Below are positions 27,463 to 36,276 of a stretch of 51,032 nt of DNA, piece after piece. Each line of letters begins with the position of its first letter. Positions within the stretch are counted from its first letter, which is position 1. The stretch spans positions 1 to 51,032 of the forward strand of contig JAFUFW010000079.1 of the NCBI GenBank assembly GCA_017469685.1, in the 5' to 3' direction. This DNA comes from Bacteroidaceae bacterium. Lineage in GTDB: Bacteria > Bacteroidota > Bacteroidia > Bacteroidales > Bacteroidaceae. A program made the position numbers and the translations under genes. Under the pieces are notes generated by a model. It was not told the origin of the DNA, ran no database searches, and saw only the letters and a program-made list of their open reading frames with translations.

Positions 27463-29217
27463 TCAATAATCCTTAGGGAAGAGGATCTTACGATCGCGTG
27501 CGAGTGCTGCGGGAGCCCAGTCGTCGGGCAGAAAGCGCCAGTTGGATCGCGTGCGCGGCGCTATGGTGCCTTTCCGACGTATGGTCTGAATGAGATGATA
27601 GCGCAAATCGTGGTCAGTAGAAGCCACAATGCGCGAAGGCAGTTCCTGCAATGGTATGCCTGCGCCACGAGTGAGCAGTTCGCCGCCCCCGTTGCCGCGG
27701 TAGCTGTTTATGGCCACACGATATTCCTTGCCTTCGTCGAATGGCGTTCCGTCCTCCATTGAGAGTATGTTCACTTTCTGGCCGTCGGGCTTCGAAGCGT
27801 CGACAGTGTAGTTGATGCCGGCAGCTGAGTCAAAGTTGAAAGCCATATTCTTCAGGCCCAGACGTCGTCCGCCGTCGAGCACGCTGTCCATGAGCATGAT
27901 ATGATCGGCAGGCGAGGTCATTGTGTTGCACCAGAGGTCATAGCTCATCTCGAGGAAATCGTGTATCTCGCGACCGCTGAGGCGCATGGTGTAGAGCAGG
28001 TTCTCGTACTTGTAGAGAGCGAACATATCTGTGACGTGAGTCATGCCCTTCTCAATAGTGGCGTCGAAGGAGAGCGGAGCGGCAAATGAGATCTCGGCGC
28101 CGTCGCTAAGTTCGAGCTGAAGATCGTGGATCAGGTCCATGAATGCCGAAGGTCCGAAGAAGGCGTCGCGCTCGTGAACGGTGGAGGCGAACAGGCCTAC
28201 TTCCTCATTCATGTATGCCTCCACCTTTTCCTTTGCCTCGGGGAACCATGCATCGGAGGCAAATGCATTGAAGCCCTCGCTTTCTGAGCCCTGCAGAGCT
28301 TCGTCCATATCCTTGGCGCTGAGAAGCTTGCCCTCAACTGTCTTTTCTACGATGCGCCCGCGCCGGTTCTTTTTCAGCTCTATGTCCACCTGACAAAGGC
28401 ATGCGCCTGTACTTGTGGGTCCGATGGCAAGTATGCTGTCGCCCGAGGGCGTCAGTACGTACTCCATATTCCGGCGATGGTCGTGGCCGTAGAGAATGAG
28501 GTCGAAGCCCTCAACCTGCTGAGCCACCAGACGCGCCTCGTTCTCGCAGTAGTCGTCGGCATGGATACCGGCCGTCTCGTCAACGCCCGAATGGAAGAGG
28601 CCTACGATAAGGTCGGGCTTCTCGCGCTTCTTGATGACCGGCACCCATCGCTGGGCCGTAGTCAGCATGCCGTCGAAGCGCAGCCCTTCCCACAACATCT
28701 CAGGCACCCAGTTGGGAATTGCCGGAGTTATGAGACCGAGCACGGCAATCTTCACGCCCTGCCGCTCTATCACCTCATAGGGCTTGAGGTAAGGCTCTCC
28801 CGTCTGCTTATCGATAATATTGGCGCCCAAGACAGGGAAATCGCACTGGCTTATCCAGCGGTCGAACACGCTGCGCCCAGCTTCGACATCGTGGTTGCCG
28901 ATTGTAGCCACGTCATATCCCACGCAATTCATTGTCTCTGCCACGATGTGCCTTGAAGCCGTGTCTACGAAGTTATAGAAGTAAGCTGCCGGATGACCTT
29001 GCAGGTCGTCGCCGCCGTCGGTCATCACTATGCTTTCCTCGCCCATCTGCTGGCGGCAGAGAGTGGCGTAAGCGCCGATGCGCGACAGCGAGTCGAGCAC
29101 GTGTCCGTGGACATCGCTTGTGTGGAGAAATCGCAGATGTATTGTTTCCTCCGTTGAGGAAGTGCAAGCCGTAAGCGCTGAAGCTGTAATCATTACTGCA
29201 AAAAGAATTTTCTTCAT
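27463..29217 (-). CDS. UshA-type 5'-nucleotidase/metallophosphatase lipoprotein
   Basis: The product has 584 residues from the ATG at 29215-29217 (MKKILFAVMITASALTAC, lipobox ALTAC); the frame stays open to 29283 but that adds a charged stretch ahead of the signal. The metal-binding motifs of the metallophosphatase domain are all present: LHTSDVHGHVLD, DGGDDLQGHP, GNHDVEAG and GHDHRRNME. The C-terminal nucleotidase domain (about 330-560) has the usual YKYENLLYTMRLSGREIHDFLE and YRVAINSYRGNGGGE. It dephosphorylates nucleotides in the periplasm or at the outer membrane to salvage nucleosides and phosphate. It starts 70 nt after the LytTR regulator stop and likely shares its mRNA. Confidence 0.92.
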   Translation of the reverse strand: MKKILFAVMITASALTACTSSTEETIHLRFLHTSDVHGHVLDSLSRIGAYATLCRQQMGEESIVMTDGGDDLQGHPAAYFYNFVDTASRHIVAETMNCVGYDVATIGNHDVEAGRSVFDRWISQCDFPVLGANIIDKQTGEPYLKPYEVIERQGVKIAVLGLITPAIPNWVPEMLWEGLRFDGMLTTAQRWVPVIKKREKPDLIVGLFHSGVDETAGIHADDYCENEARLVAQQVEGFDLILYGHDHRRNMEYVLTPSGDSILAIGPTSTGACLCQVDIELKKNRRGRIVEKTVEGKLLSAKDMDEALQGSESEGFNAFASDAWFPEAKEKVEAYMNEEVGLFASTVHERDAFFGPSAFMDLIHDLQLELSDGAEISFAAPLSFDATIEKGMTHVTDMFALYKYENLLYTMRLSGREIHDFLEMSYDLWCNTMTSPADHIMLMDSVLDGGRRLGLKNMAFNFDSAAGINYTVDASKPDGQKVNILSMEDGTPFDEGKEYRVAINSYRGNGGGELLTRGAGIPLQELPSRIVASTDHDLRYHLIQTIRRKGTIAPRTRSNWRFLPDDWAPAALARDRKILFPKDY

Positions 29218-29287
29218 TGTTGTTCTGTCTATTATATTTCCAATTTTCTCTTTCTTTGCTTGTTCTCTCTTAATTATTCTCATGCTC

Positions 29288-30028
29288 TCACCTCTTTTTC
29301 AATCTTTCCTCGAAGGCAGTGCGGTAGCTGTCGCCTATTGGCAGTTCGGTCTCGTCGTTGAGTGTAACGCGTCCTTTGGCGAAATGTGCGATGCGACTCA
29401 GGTTGATGATGAACGACCTGTGAATGCGCATGAAGCGGTCGTGAGGCAGCTGCTCGCCCAAGCGCTTCATTGAGAGCAGTGTGGTCAGAGGCCGTGGGTG
29501 AGAGTCGGCATACACGCGCAGATACTCGCCCATGGCCTGCACATAACGGATGTCGCGCAGCGCCACGGCATGTGTGCGATGGTCTGCTCTGACGTAGATG
29601 ACATCGTCTCCTCGTGCGCCCTCGGCTGCCTGCTGGCTCCTGGCCTCGCTGAGCGCCAGCTGCTGTTGCTTACGCTCCACGAGGCGGTTCACGGCGCGCT
29701 GGAAATCGTTCATGCTAAAGGGCTTCAGCAGGTAGTCCACGGCCGCCACTTCAAAACCTTCGAGCGCATACTGCGAATAGGCTGTAGTGAACACTACGAG
29801 CGGCGCCTCGCCACCGCTCAACAAAGAGCGTACGAAGTCCAAGCCGCTGAGGTCGGGCATATTTATGTCGCAGAAGATGGCGTCGACAGACTCACGCCCT
29901 AACACACCGGCGGCCTCGACTGCACTCTGGCATTGGGCCACCAGCGTAAGCTCTGGCACTCGCTCGATGTAGGCCACCAGCTGTCTGAGAGCCAGCGGTT
30001 CGTCGTCTATGGCTACAACTTTCAGCAT
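29288..30028 (-). CDS. LytTR-family response regulator
   Basis: A 246-residue protein with a receiver domain (about 1-120; phospho-acceptor Asp in AIFCDINMPDLSG, conserved Lys in YLLKPF) and a C-terminal LytTR DNA-binding domain (about 140-240; VRADHRTHAVALRDIRYVQA, FMRIHRSFIINLSRI). Its start codon overlaps the end of the kinase gene by 7 nt, so the two are translationally coupled partners. The targets are not visible, but the downstream nucleotidase and CotH genes are in the same transcription unit. Confidence 0.95.
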   Translation of the reverse strand: MLKVVAIDDEPLALRQLVAYIERVPELTLVAQCQSAVEAAGVLGRESVDAIFCDINMPDLSGLDFVRSLLSGGEAPLVVFTTAYSQYALEGFEVAAVDYLLKPFSMNDFQRAVNRLVERKQQQLALSEARSQQAAEGARGDDVIYVRADHRTHAVALRDIRYVQAMGEYLRVYADSHPRPLTTLLSMKRLGEQLPHDRFMRIHRSFIINLSRIAHFAKGRVTLNDETELPIGDSYRTAFEERLKKR

Positions 30029-30711
30029 ATCTCGTTTCCTGCTTTATCTTTGCCGGCCGCTTGCTCTACGGCAGGCTGAGGTTTGTTCTGAAGTGGTATA
30101 TTAAGGTCCACGGTGAACACCGTCTCGCTGTCCTCGATATGCAGCACGTGGTTGTCGCGGAAGAGCAGGTTGAGCCTCTGGCGGGCATTGCTCAGCCCTA
30201 CCCCGCCGGAGCTCTTGGCGAGCGGCTTGCTGTGGCTGTGCTTGCTGTTGCAGCAGTGAAGGCGGAGGCGCCCTTCTTCTGTGCGAATGCTGATGTGGAC
30301 AAACGACGGTTCCACGTAGCTCACACCGTGCTTGAAGGCGTTCTCTACGAAGGTGGCCATCACCAGCGGAGGAATGCCTGCCGAGGGCTGTGTGAGTTCG
30401 ACGTCGAAGCGCACGTCAACGTCGTCGGTAAAACGGATGCGCATCAGGCGGATATAATGCCCCAGGAAATCCACCTCACGCTGCACAGGCACAAACTGGT
30501 GGTCGCCCTCGTAGAGCACGTAGCGCAGCAGCCGCGAGAGCTCCACAATGGAGTCCTGCGCCTGCTCGGGGTCTATTGCTATGAGCGCATGTATGTTGTT
30601 GAGCGTATTCATCAGGAAGTGCGGGTTGATCTGATAGTTCAGAAACGCCAGCTGCTGCTGAATGCGCTCGTATTCCAACTGCTGCTGCAGTTCGTCGAGG
30701 TGCTTTGTCAT
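30022..30711 (-). CDS. LytS/YehU-type sensor histidine kinase lacking a membrane sensor region
   Basis: The 229-residue protein begins directly in a short coiled coil (MTKHLDELQQQLEYERIQQQL) followed by the His_kinase phospho-acceptor motif YQINPHFLMNTLNNIHALI and the ATPase core (ATFVENAFKHGVSY N-box, GGVGLSNARQRL G-box). Related kinases normally have 100-150 N-terminal residues of membrane helices; these are missing. The -7 box at 30740-30747 lies only about 30 nt upstream of the start, so a longer start is excluded. It would phosphorylate the overlapping LytTR regulator. How it senses a signal without a membrane part is open. Confidence 0.9.
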   Translation of the reverse strand: MTKHLDELQQQLEYERIQQQLAFLNYQINPHFLMNTLNNIHALIAIDPEQAQDSIVELSRLLRYVLYEGDHQFVPVQREVDFLGHYIRLMRIRFTDDVDVRFDVELTQPSAGIPPLVMATFVENAFKHGVSYVEPSFVHISIRTEEGRLRLHCCNSKHSHSKPLAKSSGGVGLSNARQRLNLLFRDNHVLHIEDSETVFTVDLNIPLQNKPQPAVEQAAGKDKAGNEIC

Positions 30712-30739
30712 AGCTCCTATAATATATAAATGTGCGCGG

Positions 30740-30747
30740 CAAAGATA
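30740..30747 (-). promoter_or_regulatory. -7 promoter element of the kinase-regulator-nucleotidase-CotH unit
   Basis: Minus-strand TATCTTTG about 30 nt upstream of the kinase ATG at 30711. It is the only good promoter seen for the four-gene run. Confidence 0.65.
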
Positions 30748-30851
30748 ACTATAATAATGAAAAATTAAAAAGGAAAAGAGAAAAAAGCTGAAAAGTATGA
30801 AATCTTTATTCTTTATCCTTATTCTCTGATCCCTAATCTTTGATCTTTTCT

Positions 30852-30859
30852 TATCTTTG
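30852..30859 (+). promoter_or_regulatory. -7 promoter element of the DUF4494 gene
   Basis: TATCTTTG, about 32 nt upstream of the ATG at 30891. Confidence 0.6.
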
Positions 30860-30890
30860 CAGTTGACATTAAAAATAAGCTACACAGACA

Positions 30891-31346
30891 ATGAACAACG
30901 AATGGTTTGAATGCAAGGTCCGTTTCGACAAGACAATGGAGACAGGACTTTTGAAGAAAGTTACAGAGACATATATGGTAGACGCGCTGAGCTTCACCGA
31001 AGCCGAGCGCCGCTTCATCGAAGAGATGACTCCTTACATCAGCGGAGAGTTCACCGTGACCGACATCAAGCGGGCCAGACTCGCAGAGGTCATAGAAGCT
31101 CCCGCAGCCGATGCTGACCGCTGGTTCAAGGCCAAGATAGCCTACATCACACTCGACGAGAAGAGCGGAGCAGAGAAGCGCACCAACCACCTCGTGCTCG
31201 TCCAGGCCACCGACTTCCGCGATGCGCTGAAGAACCTCGACCACGGCATGGAAGGCACCCTCGGCGACTGGGTCATCGTAAGCATCACCGAAACGCCTAT
31301 AATGGACGTGTTCCGATACAAGAAAGTTGAACTTTCGGAGCAGTGA
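30891..31346 (+). CDS. DUF4494 domain protein
   Basis: The 151-residue soluble protein follows the DUF4494 pattern: an opening NEWFECKVRFDKTMETGLLKKVTETYMVDALSFTEAERRFIEEM and a second half with KAKIAYITLDEKSGAEKRTNHLVLVQA. I know it as a conserved Bacteroidetes family of unknown role, often near a YggS-type gene, as here. No signal peptide or membrane segment is seen. It is followed 62 nt later by the YggS-type gene. Confidence 0.85.
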   Translation: MNNEWFECKVRFDKTMETGLLKKVTETYMVDALSFTEAERRFIEEMTPYISGEFTVTDIKRARLAEVIEAPAADADRWFKAKIAYITLDEKSGAEKRTNHLVLVQATDFRDALKNLDHGMEGTLGDWVIVSITETPIMDVFRYKKVELSEQ

Positions 31347-31408
31347 AAGCCATGAAAGCTTGTTTTCAAATTGCCGAGTCGTAACGAAAGTCAGCAAAGC
31401 TAAGATTT

Positions 31409-32101
31409 ATGATTGCCGAAGAAATACGCCGCATCACCGAGGCCCTTCCCGAGGGCGTGCGCCTCGTGGCCGTCTCGAAATATCACCCTGCCAGCGCAAT
31501 CCGCGAAGCCTATGCCGCAGGCCAGCGCCTCTTTGGCGAGAGCCATGCCCAGGAGTTGCAACGCAAGCACGCCGAGCTCGCCCAGCTCGAAGCCGAAGGC
31601 ATGGAATGGCATTTCATTGGCCACCTGCAGACCAACAAGGTCAAGTACATAGCGCCCTACGTCAGCCTCATTCATTCGGCCGACTCTCCACGCCTGCTCG
31701 AGGAGATCAACAAGCAGGCCGTGAAAGCCGGGCGCACTATCCGCTGCCTCTTGCAACTACATGTGGCCGGGGAAGAGACAAAGTTCGGATTCACACCCGA
31801 CGAGGCTCTCGCATATCTCGACAGCGGCGCCTGGCAACAGCTCACGGGCGTAGAACTCGCGGGCGTAATGGCCATGGCAACCAATACCGACGACAGCGCA
31901 CGCATACGTGCCGACTTCAACCGCGCACGCCTTTTCTTCGAGCGCGCACGCAGCGACTTCTTCTCAGCCACCGACCGGCAGCCTTCCGCTTTCACGGAAC
32001 TCTCAATGGGCATGACAGACGACTGGCACATAGCCGTAGACTGCGGCTCAACACTCATACGCATCGGAACCCAAATCTTCGGGCTGCGAGACTATGATTG
32101 A
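31409..32101 (+). CDS. YggS/PLPBP family pyridoxal-phosphate homeostasis protein
   Basis: A 230-residue alanine-racemase-like barrel. The PLP lysine lies in RLVAVSKYHPASAIREAY, and the family signatures FGESHAQEL, WHFIGHLQTNKVKYI and LSMGMTDDWHIAVDCGSTLIRIGTQIFG are intact. These proteins hold PLP and keep vitamin B6 and amino-acid pools balanced rather than catalysing a known reaction. Size and motifs are normal. It probably shares a promoter with the DUF4494 gene. A double-palindrome repeat lies downstream. Confidence 0.95.
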   Translation: MIAEEIRRITEALPEGVRLVAVSKYHPASAIREAYAAGQRLFGESHAQELQRKHAELAQLEAEGMEWHFIGHLQTNKVKYIAPYVSLIHSADSPRLLEEINKQAVKAGRTIRCLLQLHVAGEETKFGFTPDEALAYLDSGAWQQLTGVELAGVMAMATNTDDSARIRADFNRARLFFERARSDFFSATDRQPSAFTELSMGMTDDWHIAVDCGSTLIRIGTQIFGLRDYD

Positions 32102-32142
32102 CAACAGAGTTAAAAAGCCTCAAAAAAAACCTTAACCCTTTT

Positions 32143-32190
32143 GCCAATAACCCTTAAGGGTTTCCCGCCGAACCCTTAAGGGTTATTGGC
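32143..32190. repeat. Inverted pair of AACCCTTAAGGGTT palindromes downstream of the YggS gene
   Basis: GCCAATAACCCTTAAGGGTT (32143-32162) and its exact reverse complement (32171-32190) flank an 8-nt loop. Each arm holds the 14-bp palindrome also found at 11296-11331, and AACCCTT and AACCCTTGGGC variants flank it. It may act as a terminator for the YggS gene, though no T-run follows directly. Confidence 0.75.
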
Positions 32191-32353
32191 GAAACCCTTG
32201 GGCGTGTTTTCTGAAGACTATAAGCCCGCGTGCCAAATACGTCCGTCTACCTCCCTGGAACAACTTTTGTTCAATCTCTCCATTTGCTTGGGCTATTCCT
32301 CACTAAGCAAAGCTTTTTTGCGCAAATTATTTGCAAGTGTGCAGAAAACAGCG

Positions 32354-32361
32354 TATCTTTG
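32354..32361 (+). promoter_or_regulatory. Promoter of the acyl-CoA ligase pair
   Basis: TATCTTTG with TTTG at 32330-32333, a 20-nt spacing that fits the Bacteroidetes -33/-7 arrangement very well. It lies about 66 nt ahead of the ATG at 32428. Confidence 0.75.
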
Positions 32362-32427
32362 CACACGATTTGGGGTTTTGTGCAATCGCAAGCCCATTTT
32401 TAACAACGACAATTCAGACCTCAGACA

Positions 32428-34119
32428 ATGAGTTACAATCCTAATTTTGAGTGCCCGAGCCTCAACCTGTTGATTCAGAAAAGCATTGAAGAACACTGGG
32501 ACCTTGACGCCTTGACAGACTACGGCGCACAAACGTTCCGCTACAAAGACGTAGCACGCATCATCGAAAAACTGCACATAATCCTCGAGGCTTCAGGCGT
32601 AGAGCATGGCGACAAAGTGGCTATCTGCGGCCGCAACAGCGCACGCTGGGGCATAGCATTCCTGGCCACGCTGACCTACGGCGCCGTGGATGTGCCAATA
32701 CTCCACGAGTTCCACCCCGAGCAAATTCATGACCTCGTCAACCACTCCGAGGCCAAGCTCCTCTTCGTGGGCGACCAGGTGTGGCCCAAAATCGATCCCG
32801 ACAAGATGCCAGGCCTCGAAGGTGTGTTCTCAAACTCCAACGATGAGTATAAAATCCTCATCGCGCGCACGGAAAACGTAAAGTACGCGCGTGAGAACCT
32901 CAACCGACTCTTCGGTGAGAAATATCCGATGAACTTCCGTGCCAAGGATATTAACTACTACCACGACTCGCCTAACGAGCTGGCCGTACTAAACTACACC
33001 AGCGGCACAACATCCAATTCCAAGGGCGTCATGCTCCCCTATCGCGCACTCTGGAGCAACGTTGAATTTGCCAACGAGGTCTATAACGACCACGTCAGCT
33101 CAGGCGACAACGTGGTAAGCATCCTGCCCACAGCCCACATGTATGGCCTCGCCTTCGAGTTCCTCTATGAGATGACCAAAGGCGCCCACGTCACCTTCCT
33201 CGGCAAGACACCCTCACCGACCGTCATGCTCAAAGCCTTCGCCGACCTAAGGCCGAAGGTAATCATAGCAGTGCCACTGCTTATCGAGAAAGTAGTGCGA
33301 AAGGCAATCTTCCCTAAAATCAAGGCGCCCGCCATACGCCTCGCGCTCATGACGCCACTGCTGCGCGACCGCGTGAAAATGAACATACGCCGCAAGATGC
33401 AGAAAGCATTCGGCGACAACTTCTTCGAGATTATTGTCGGCGGAGCTGCCATGAACCAGGACATCGAAGTCTTCCTCAAAGGCATCGGCTTCAACTACAC
33501 CATTGGCTACGGAGCCACCGAGTGTGCACCCATCATTTGCTACGCACCATGGAACAAGTTCCGCCAGGGCTCATGCGGTAAGGCAGCACCTCGCATGGAG
33601 GTCCGCATCGACAGTGCCGACCCGCAGCACGTGCCCGGAGAGATACTCGCACGAGGCATGAACGTCATGCTCGGCTACTACAAGAACGACGAAGCCACAG
33701 CCGCAACACTCGACAACGAGGGATGGTACCACACCGGAGACCTCGGCGTAATAGACGCCGAAGGCAACGTATTCATCAAAGGACGCTCAAAGAATATGCT
33801 CCTCGGCACCAACGGACAAAACATCTACCCCGAGGAAATCGAGGACAAGCTATCGTCGCTGCCATACGTCAGCGAGTGCGTCGTCATACAGAAAGGCGAC
33901 AAACTCTACGGTCTCGTATATTCCGACCCGGATGAAGTGCAAAAGGGAGGGCTCAACCAAGAAGCACTCAACCACCAGATGGACGCCAACCTGCATGAAC
34001 TCAACACCATCATTCCGACCTACGCACGCCTCACGGCCCTCAAGCTGATGCCTGAAGAGTTCGAGAAGACGCCAAAGAAGAGCATCAAGCGCTACAAATA
34101 CATGAACCACGAAATATAA
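32428..34119 (+). CDS. AMP-forming long-chain acyl-CoA ligase (first of tandem pair)
   Basis: The 563-residue ANL-superfamily enzyme carries the AMP-binding P-loop NYTSGTTSNSKGVMLPY, the acyl-adenylate motif GYGATECAPI, the hinge motif GWYHTGDLGVID, and the C-terminal KNMLLGTNGQNIYPEEIE plus the catalytic lysine region KTPKKSIKRYKY. It activates a carboxylic acid as acyl-AMP and passes it to CoA; a fatty acid is the usual substrate but chain length cannot be read. The paralogue follows after 3 nt. No signal or membrane segment is seen. Confidence 0.93.
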   Translation: MSYNPNFECPSLNLLIQKSIEEHWDLDALTDYGAQTFRYKDVARIIEKLHIILEASGVEHGDKVAICGRNSARWGIAFLATLTYGAVDVPILHEFHPEQIHDLVNHSEAKLLFVGDQVWPKIDPDKMPGLEGVFSNSNDEYKILIARTENVKYARENLNRLFGEKYPMNFRAKDINYYHDSPNELAVLNYTSGTTSNSKGVMLPYRALWSNVEFANEVYNDHVSSGDNVVSILPTAHMYGLAFEFLYEMTKGAHVTFLGKTPSPTVMLKAFADLRPKVIIAVPLLIEKVVRKAIFPKIKAPAIRLALMTPLLRDRVKMNIRRKMQKAFGDNFFEIIVGGAAMNQDIEVFLKGIGFNYTIGYGATECAPIICYAPWNKFRQGSCGKAAPRMEVRIDSADPQHVPGEILARGMNVMLGYYKNDEATAATLDNEGWYHTGDLGVIDAEGNVFIKGRSKNMLLGTNGQNIYPEEIEDKLSSLPYVSECVVIQKGDKLYGLVYSDPDEVQKGGLNQEALNHQMDANLHELNTIIPTYARLTALKLMPEEFEKTPKKSIKRYKYMNHEI

Positions 34120-34122
34120 ACT

Positions 34123-35802
34123 ATGACAGTAGGAAGTACAAGTTTCAACGAATGTGTTCAGCAGAGCATGCAGAAACACTGGAACCTTGATGGTCTCTGC
34201 GACTACGGAGTGCAGACATTCCAGTACAAGGACGTAGCTCGAATCATTGAGAAGCTTCACATCATCCTCGAGGCTTCAGGCGTAGAGCATGGTGACAAGG
34301 TGGCCATATGCGGCCGCAACAGCGCACGCTGGGGCATAGCCTTCTTCGCCACGCTGACCTACGGCGCAGTGGCAGTGCCCATCCTTCACGAATTCCACCC
34401 CGAGCAGATCCACGACATCGTCAACCACTCCGAAGCCAAGCTCCTTTTCGTTGGCGAACAAATGTGGCCCAAGCTCAATGCCGACCGTATGCCTAATCTC
34501 GAAGGCATCTTCGGCAACAGCAACGACGAATACCGGCTCCTTGTCGGTCGCACTGAGAAAGTGCGCTACGCCCGCGAGAACCTCAACAGACTCTTCGGCG
34601 AGCGCTATCCAATGAACTTCCGCCCACACGACATCAACTACTACCACGACAGCCCCGACGAACTGGCCGTGCTCAACTACACCAGCGGCACAACCTCCAA
34701 CTCCAAGGGCGTCATGATTCCCTACCGCGCCCTCTGGAGCAACTACGAATTTGCAGTCGGCGCGCTGGGCACAATGATGGATCCTGGCGACAAAGTGCTC
34801 TCAATGCTCCCCATGGCCCACACCTACGGCATGGCCTTCGAGTTCATCTTCGAGTTCCTCCACGGCGTCACCGTCTGTTTCCTCTCCAAGACGCCATCAC
34901 CCGCCGTGCTCCTCAGCGCCTTTGCCGACATAAAGCCAAAGCTCATCGTGGCCGTGCCCCTCATCATAGAGAAAATCGTACGCAAGGCCGTGCTGCCCAA
35001 GCTGCAGACACCCGTCGTGAAGCTCGCCCTCCACACCCCCTTCCTCCGCGATCGCGTCCTCACCGAAGTGCGACACAAGCTGCAGGAAGCCTTCGGAGGT
35101 AAATTCGTTGAGATCATCGTGGGCGGAGCAGCCTTCAACCAAGAAATCGAAGCCGTGCTCCACGACATAGGTTTCAACTATACTGTCGGTTACGGCACAA
35201 CCGAATGTGCCCCGATTATCGGCTACTCCCACTGGGAGACCTTCGTGCCCGGATCCTGCGGACGGCCAGTCGTACGCATGGAAGTGCGCATCGACAGCCC
35301 CGACCCGCAGAACACCCCTGGCGAGATACTCGTCCGCGGAATGAACGTCATGCTTGGCTACTACAAGAACGCCGAAGCCACAGTCGCTGTCCTCGACAAC
35401 GACGGCTGGTACCACACCGGCGACCTCGGCGTGATGGACGACCAGCAGAACATCTTCATCAAAGGCCGCATCAAGAACATGCTCCTCGGTGCCAGCGGGC
35501 AGAACATCTACCCTGAGGAAATCGAGGACAAGCTCTCCTCACTGCCCTTCGTCAGCGAGTGCCTCGTTATCCAGAAAGACGAACACCTCTACGGCCTCGT
35601 CTACTCCGACCCCGAGGACGTGCGCGCAGCAGGACTCTCTGAGACCATGCTCGAAGCCCAGATGGAAGAAAACCGCCAGGAGCTCAACCGTCTCGTGCCG
35701 GCCTACTCACGCCTCTTCGCCATACGCCTCGTACCCGAAGAATTCGAGAAAACACCCAAGCGCAGCATCAAACGCTACAAATATATGGACTACGAAGTCT
35801 AA
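34123..35802 (+). CDS. AMP-forming long-chain acyl-CoA ligase (second of tandem pair)
   Basis: A 559-residue paralogue of the preceding gene, starting 3 nt after its stop. All ANL motifs are intact (NYTSGTTSNSKGVMIPY, GYGTTECAPI, GWYHTGDLGVMD, KNMLLGASGQNIYPEEIE, KTPKRSIKRYKY). The two proteins differ most in the central acyl-binding region (for example YEFAVGALGTMMDPGD versus VEFANEVYNDHVSSGD), which suggests different acyl preferences. The N-terminal parts share runs of identical DNA, a sign of recent duplication or gene conversion. Confidence 0.93.
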   Translation: MTVGSTSFNECVQQSMQKHWNLDGLCDYGVQTFQYKDVARIIEKLHIILEASGVEHGDKVAICGRNSARWGIAFFATLTYGAVAVPILHEFHPEQIHDIVNHSEAKLLFVGEQMWPKLNADRMPNLEGIFGNSNDEYRLLVGRTEKVRYARENLNRLFGERYPMNFRPHDINYYHDSPDELAVLNYTSGTTSNSKGVMIPYRALWSNYEFAVGALGTMMDPGDKVLSMLPMAHTYGMAFEFIFEFLHGVTVCFLSKTPSPAVLLSAFADIKPKLIVAVPLIIEKIVRKAVLPKLQTPVVKLALHTPFLRDRVLTEVRHKLQEAFGGKFVEIIVGGAAFNQEIEAVLHDIGFNYTVGYGTTECAPIIGYSHWETFVPGSCGRPVVRMEVRIDSPDPQNTPGEILVRGMNVMLGYYKNAEATVAVLDNDGWYHTGDLGVMDDQQNIFIKGRIKNMLLGASGQNIYPEEIEDKLSSLPFVSECLVIQKDEHLYGLVYSDPEDVRAAGLSETMLEAQMEENRQELNRLVPAYSRLFAIRLVPEEFEKTPKRSIKRYKYMDYEV

Positions 35803-35891
35803 CCCTTTGACGTCTGCATATAGCCAAGGCAGCCACATCGGTCGTCAGGCCGCGCGACTGCCATTTATTCAATCTTTAATCATTTATAACT

Positions 35892-36125
35892 ATGGGTTTT
35901 ATCTTATGGATTCTCTATGGCTTGGCAGCAGGCGCATGCGCCTCCTGGCTGCTCGGTTCAAGCCACGAATGGTACTGGAACATCATCATCGGTATCGTCG
36001 GTAGTGTCGTTGGCGGCTTCGTCGCAGGTCTGTGCGGCATCAAGAGCGACAACTGGTTAGGCTCCTTCATCATCGCAGTGATCGGTGCCGTTATCTGCCT
36101 CCTGCTCTTCAATTACCTGACATAA
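35892..36125 (+). CDS. GlsB/YeaQ/YmgE-type small stress membrane protein
   Basis: A 77-residue protein made almost wholly of three hydrophobic segments (GFILWILYGLAAGACASWLL, WNIIIGIVGSVVGGFVAGL, GSFIIAVIGAVICLLLFNYL) with the conserved glycine-rich G-x3-GG pattern of the family once called transglycosylase-associated. Related proteins are induced by general stress; the molecular job is unknown. It ends in a clear hairpin at 36142-36183. Confidence 0.88.
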   Translation: MGFILWILYGLAAGACASWLLGSSHEWYWNIIIGIVGSVVGGFVAGLCGIKSDNWLGSFIIAVIGAVICLLLFNYLT

Positions 36126-36141
36126 GCCATCCCCAAACATA

Positions 36142-36183
36142 ATGCCCCCTCCCCTTAGGAACAACCCTAAGGAGAGGGGGCAT
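36142..36183 (+). terminator. GC-rich hairpin after the GlsB/YeaQ-type gene
   Basis: ATGCCCCCTCCCCTTAGG (36142-36159) pairs with CCTAAGGAGAGGGGGCAT (36166-36183) with one mismatch. The T-run is short, so termination is likely but not certain. Confidence 0.7.
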
Positions 36184-36262
36184 TTGCTATACATCCGCCA
36201 TTTTTTCCACCTTTCCCATGAAAATAATCCCTTATCCTTAATCCTTAATCTCAATATTTTAC

Positions 36263-36270
36263 TACCTTTG
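36263..36270 (+). promoter_or_regulatory. -7 promoter element in front of the 36277-36560 structured region
   Basis: TACCTTTG matches TAnnTTTG and is followed by no credible protein gene, which points to an RNA product. Confidence 0.55.
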
Positions 36271-36276
36271 CAGCGA

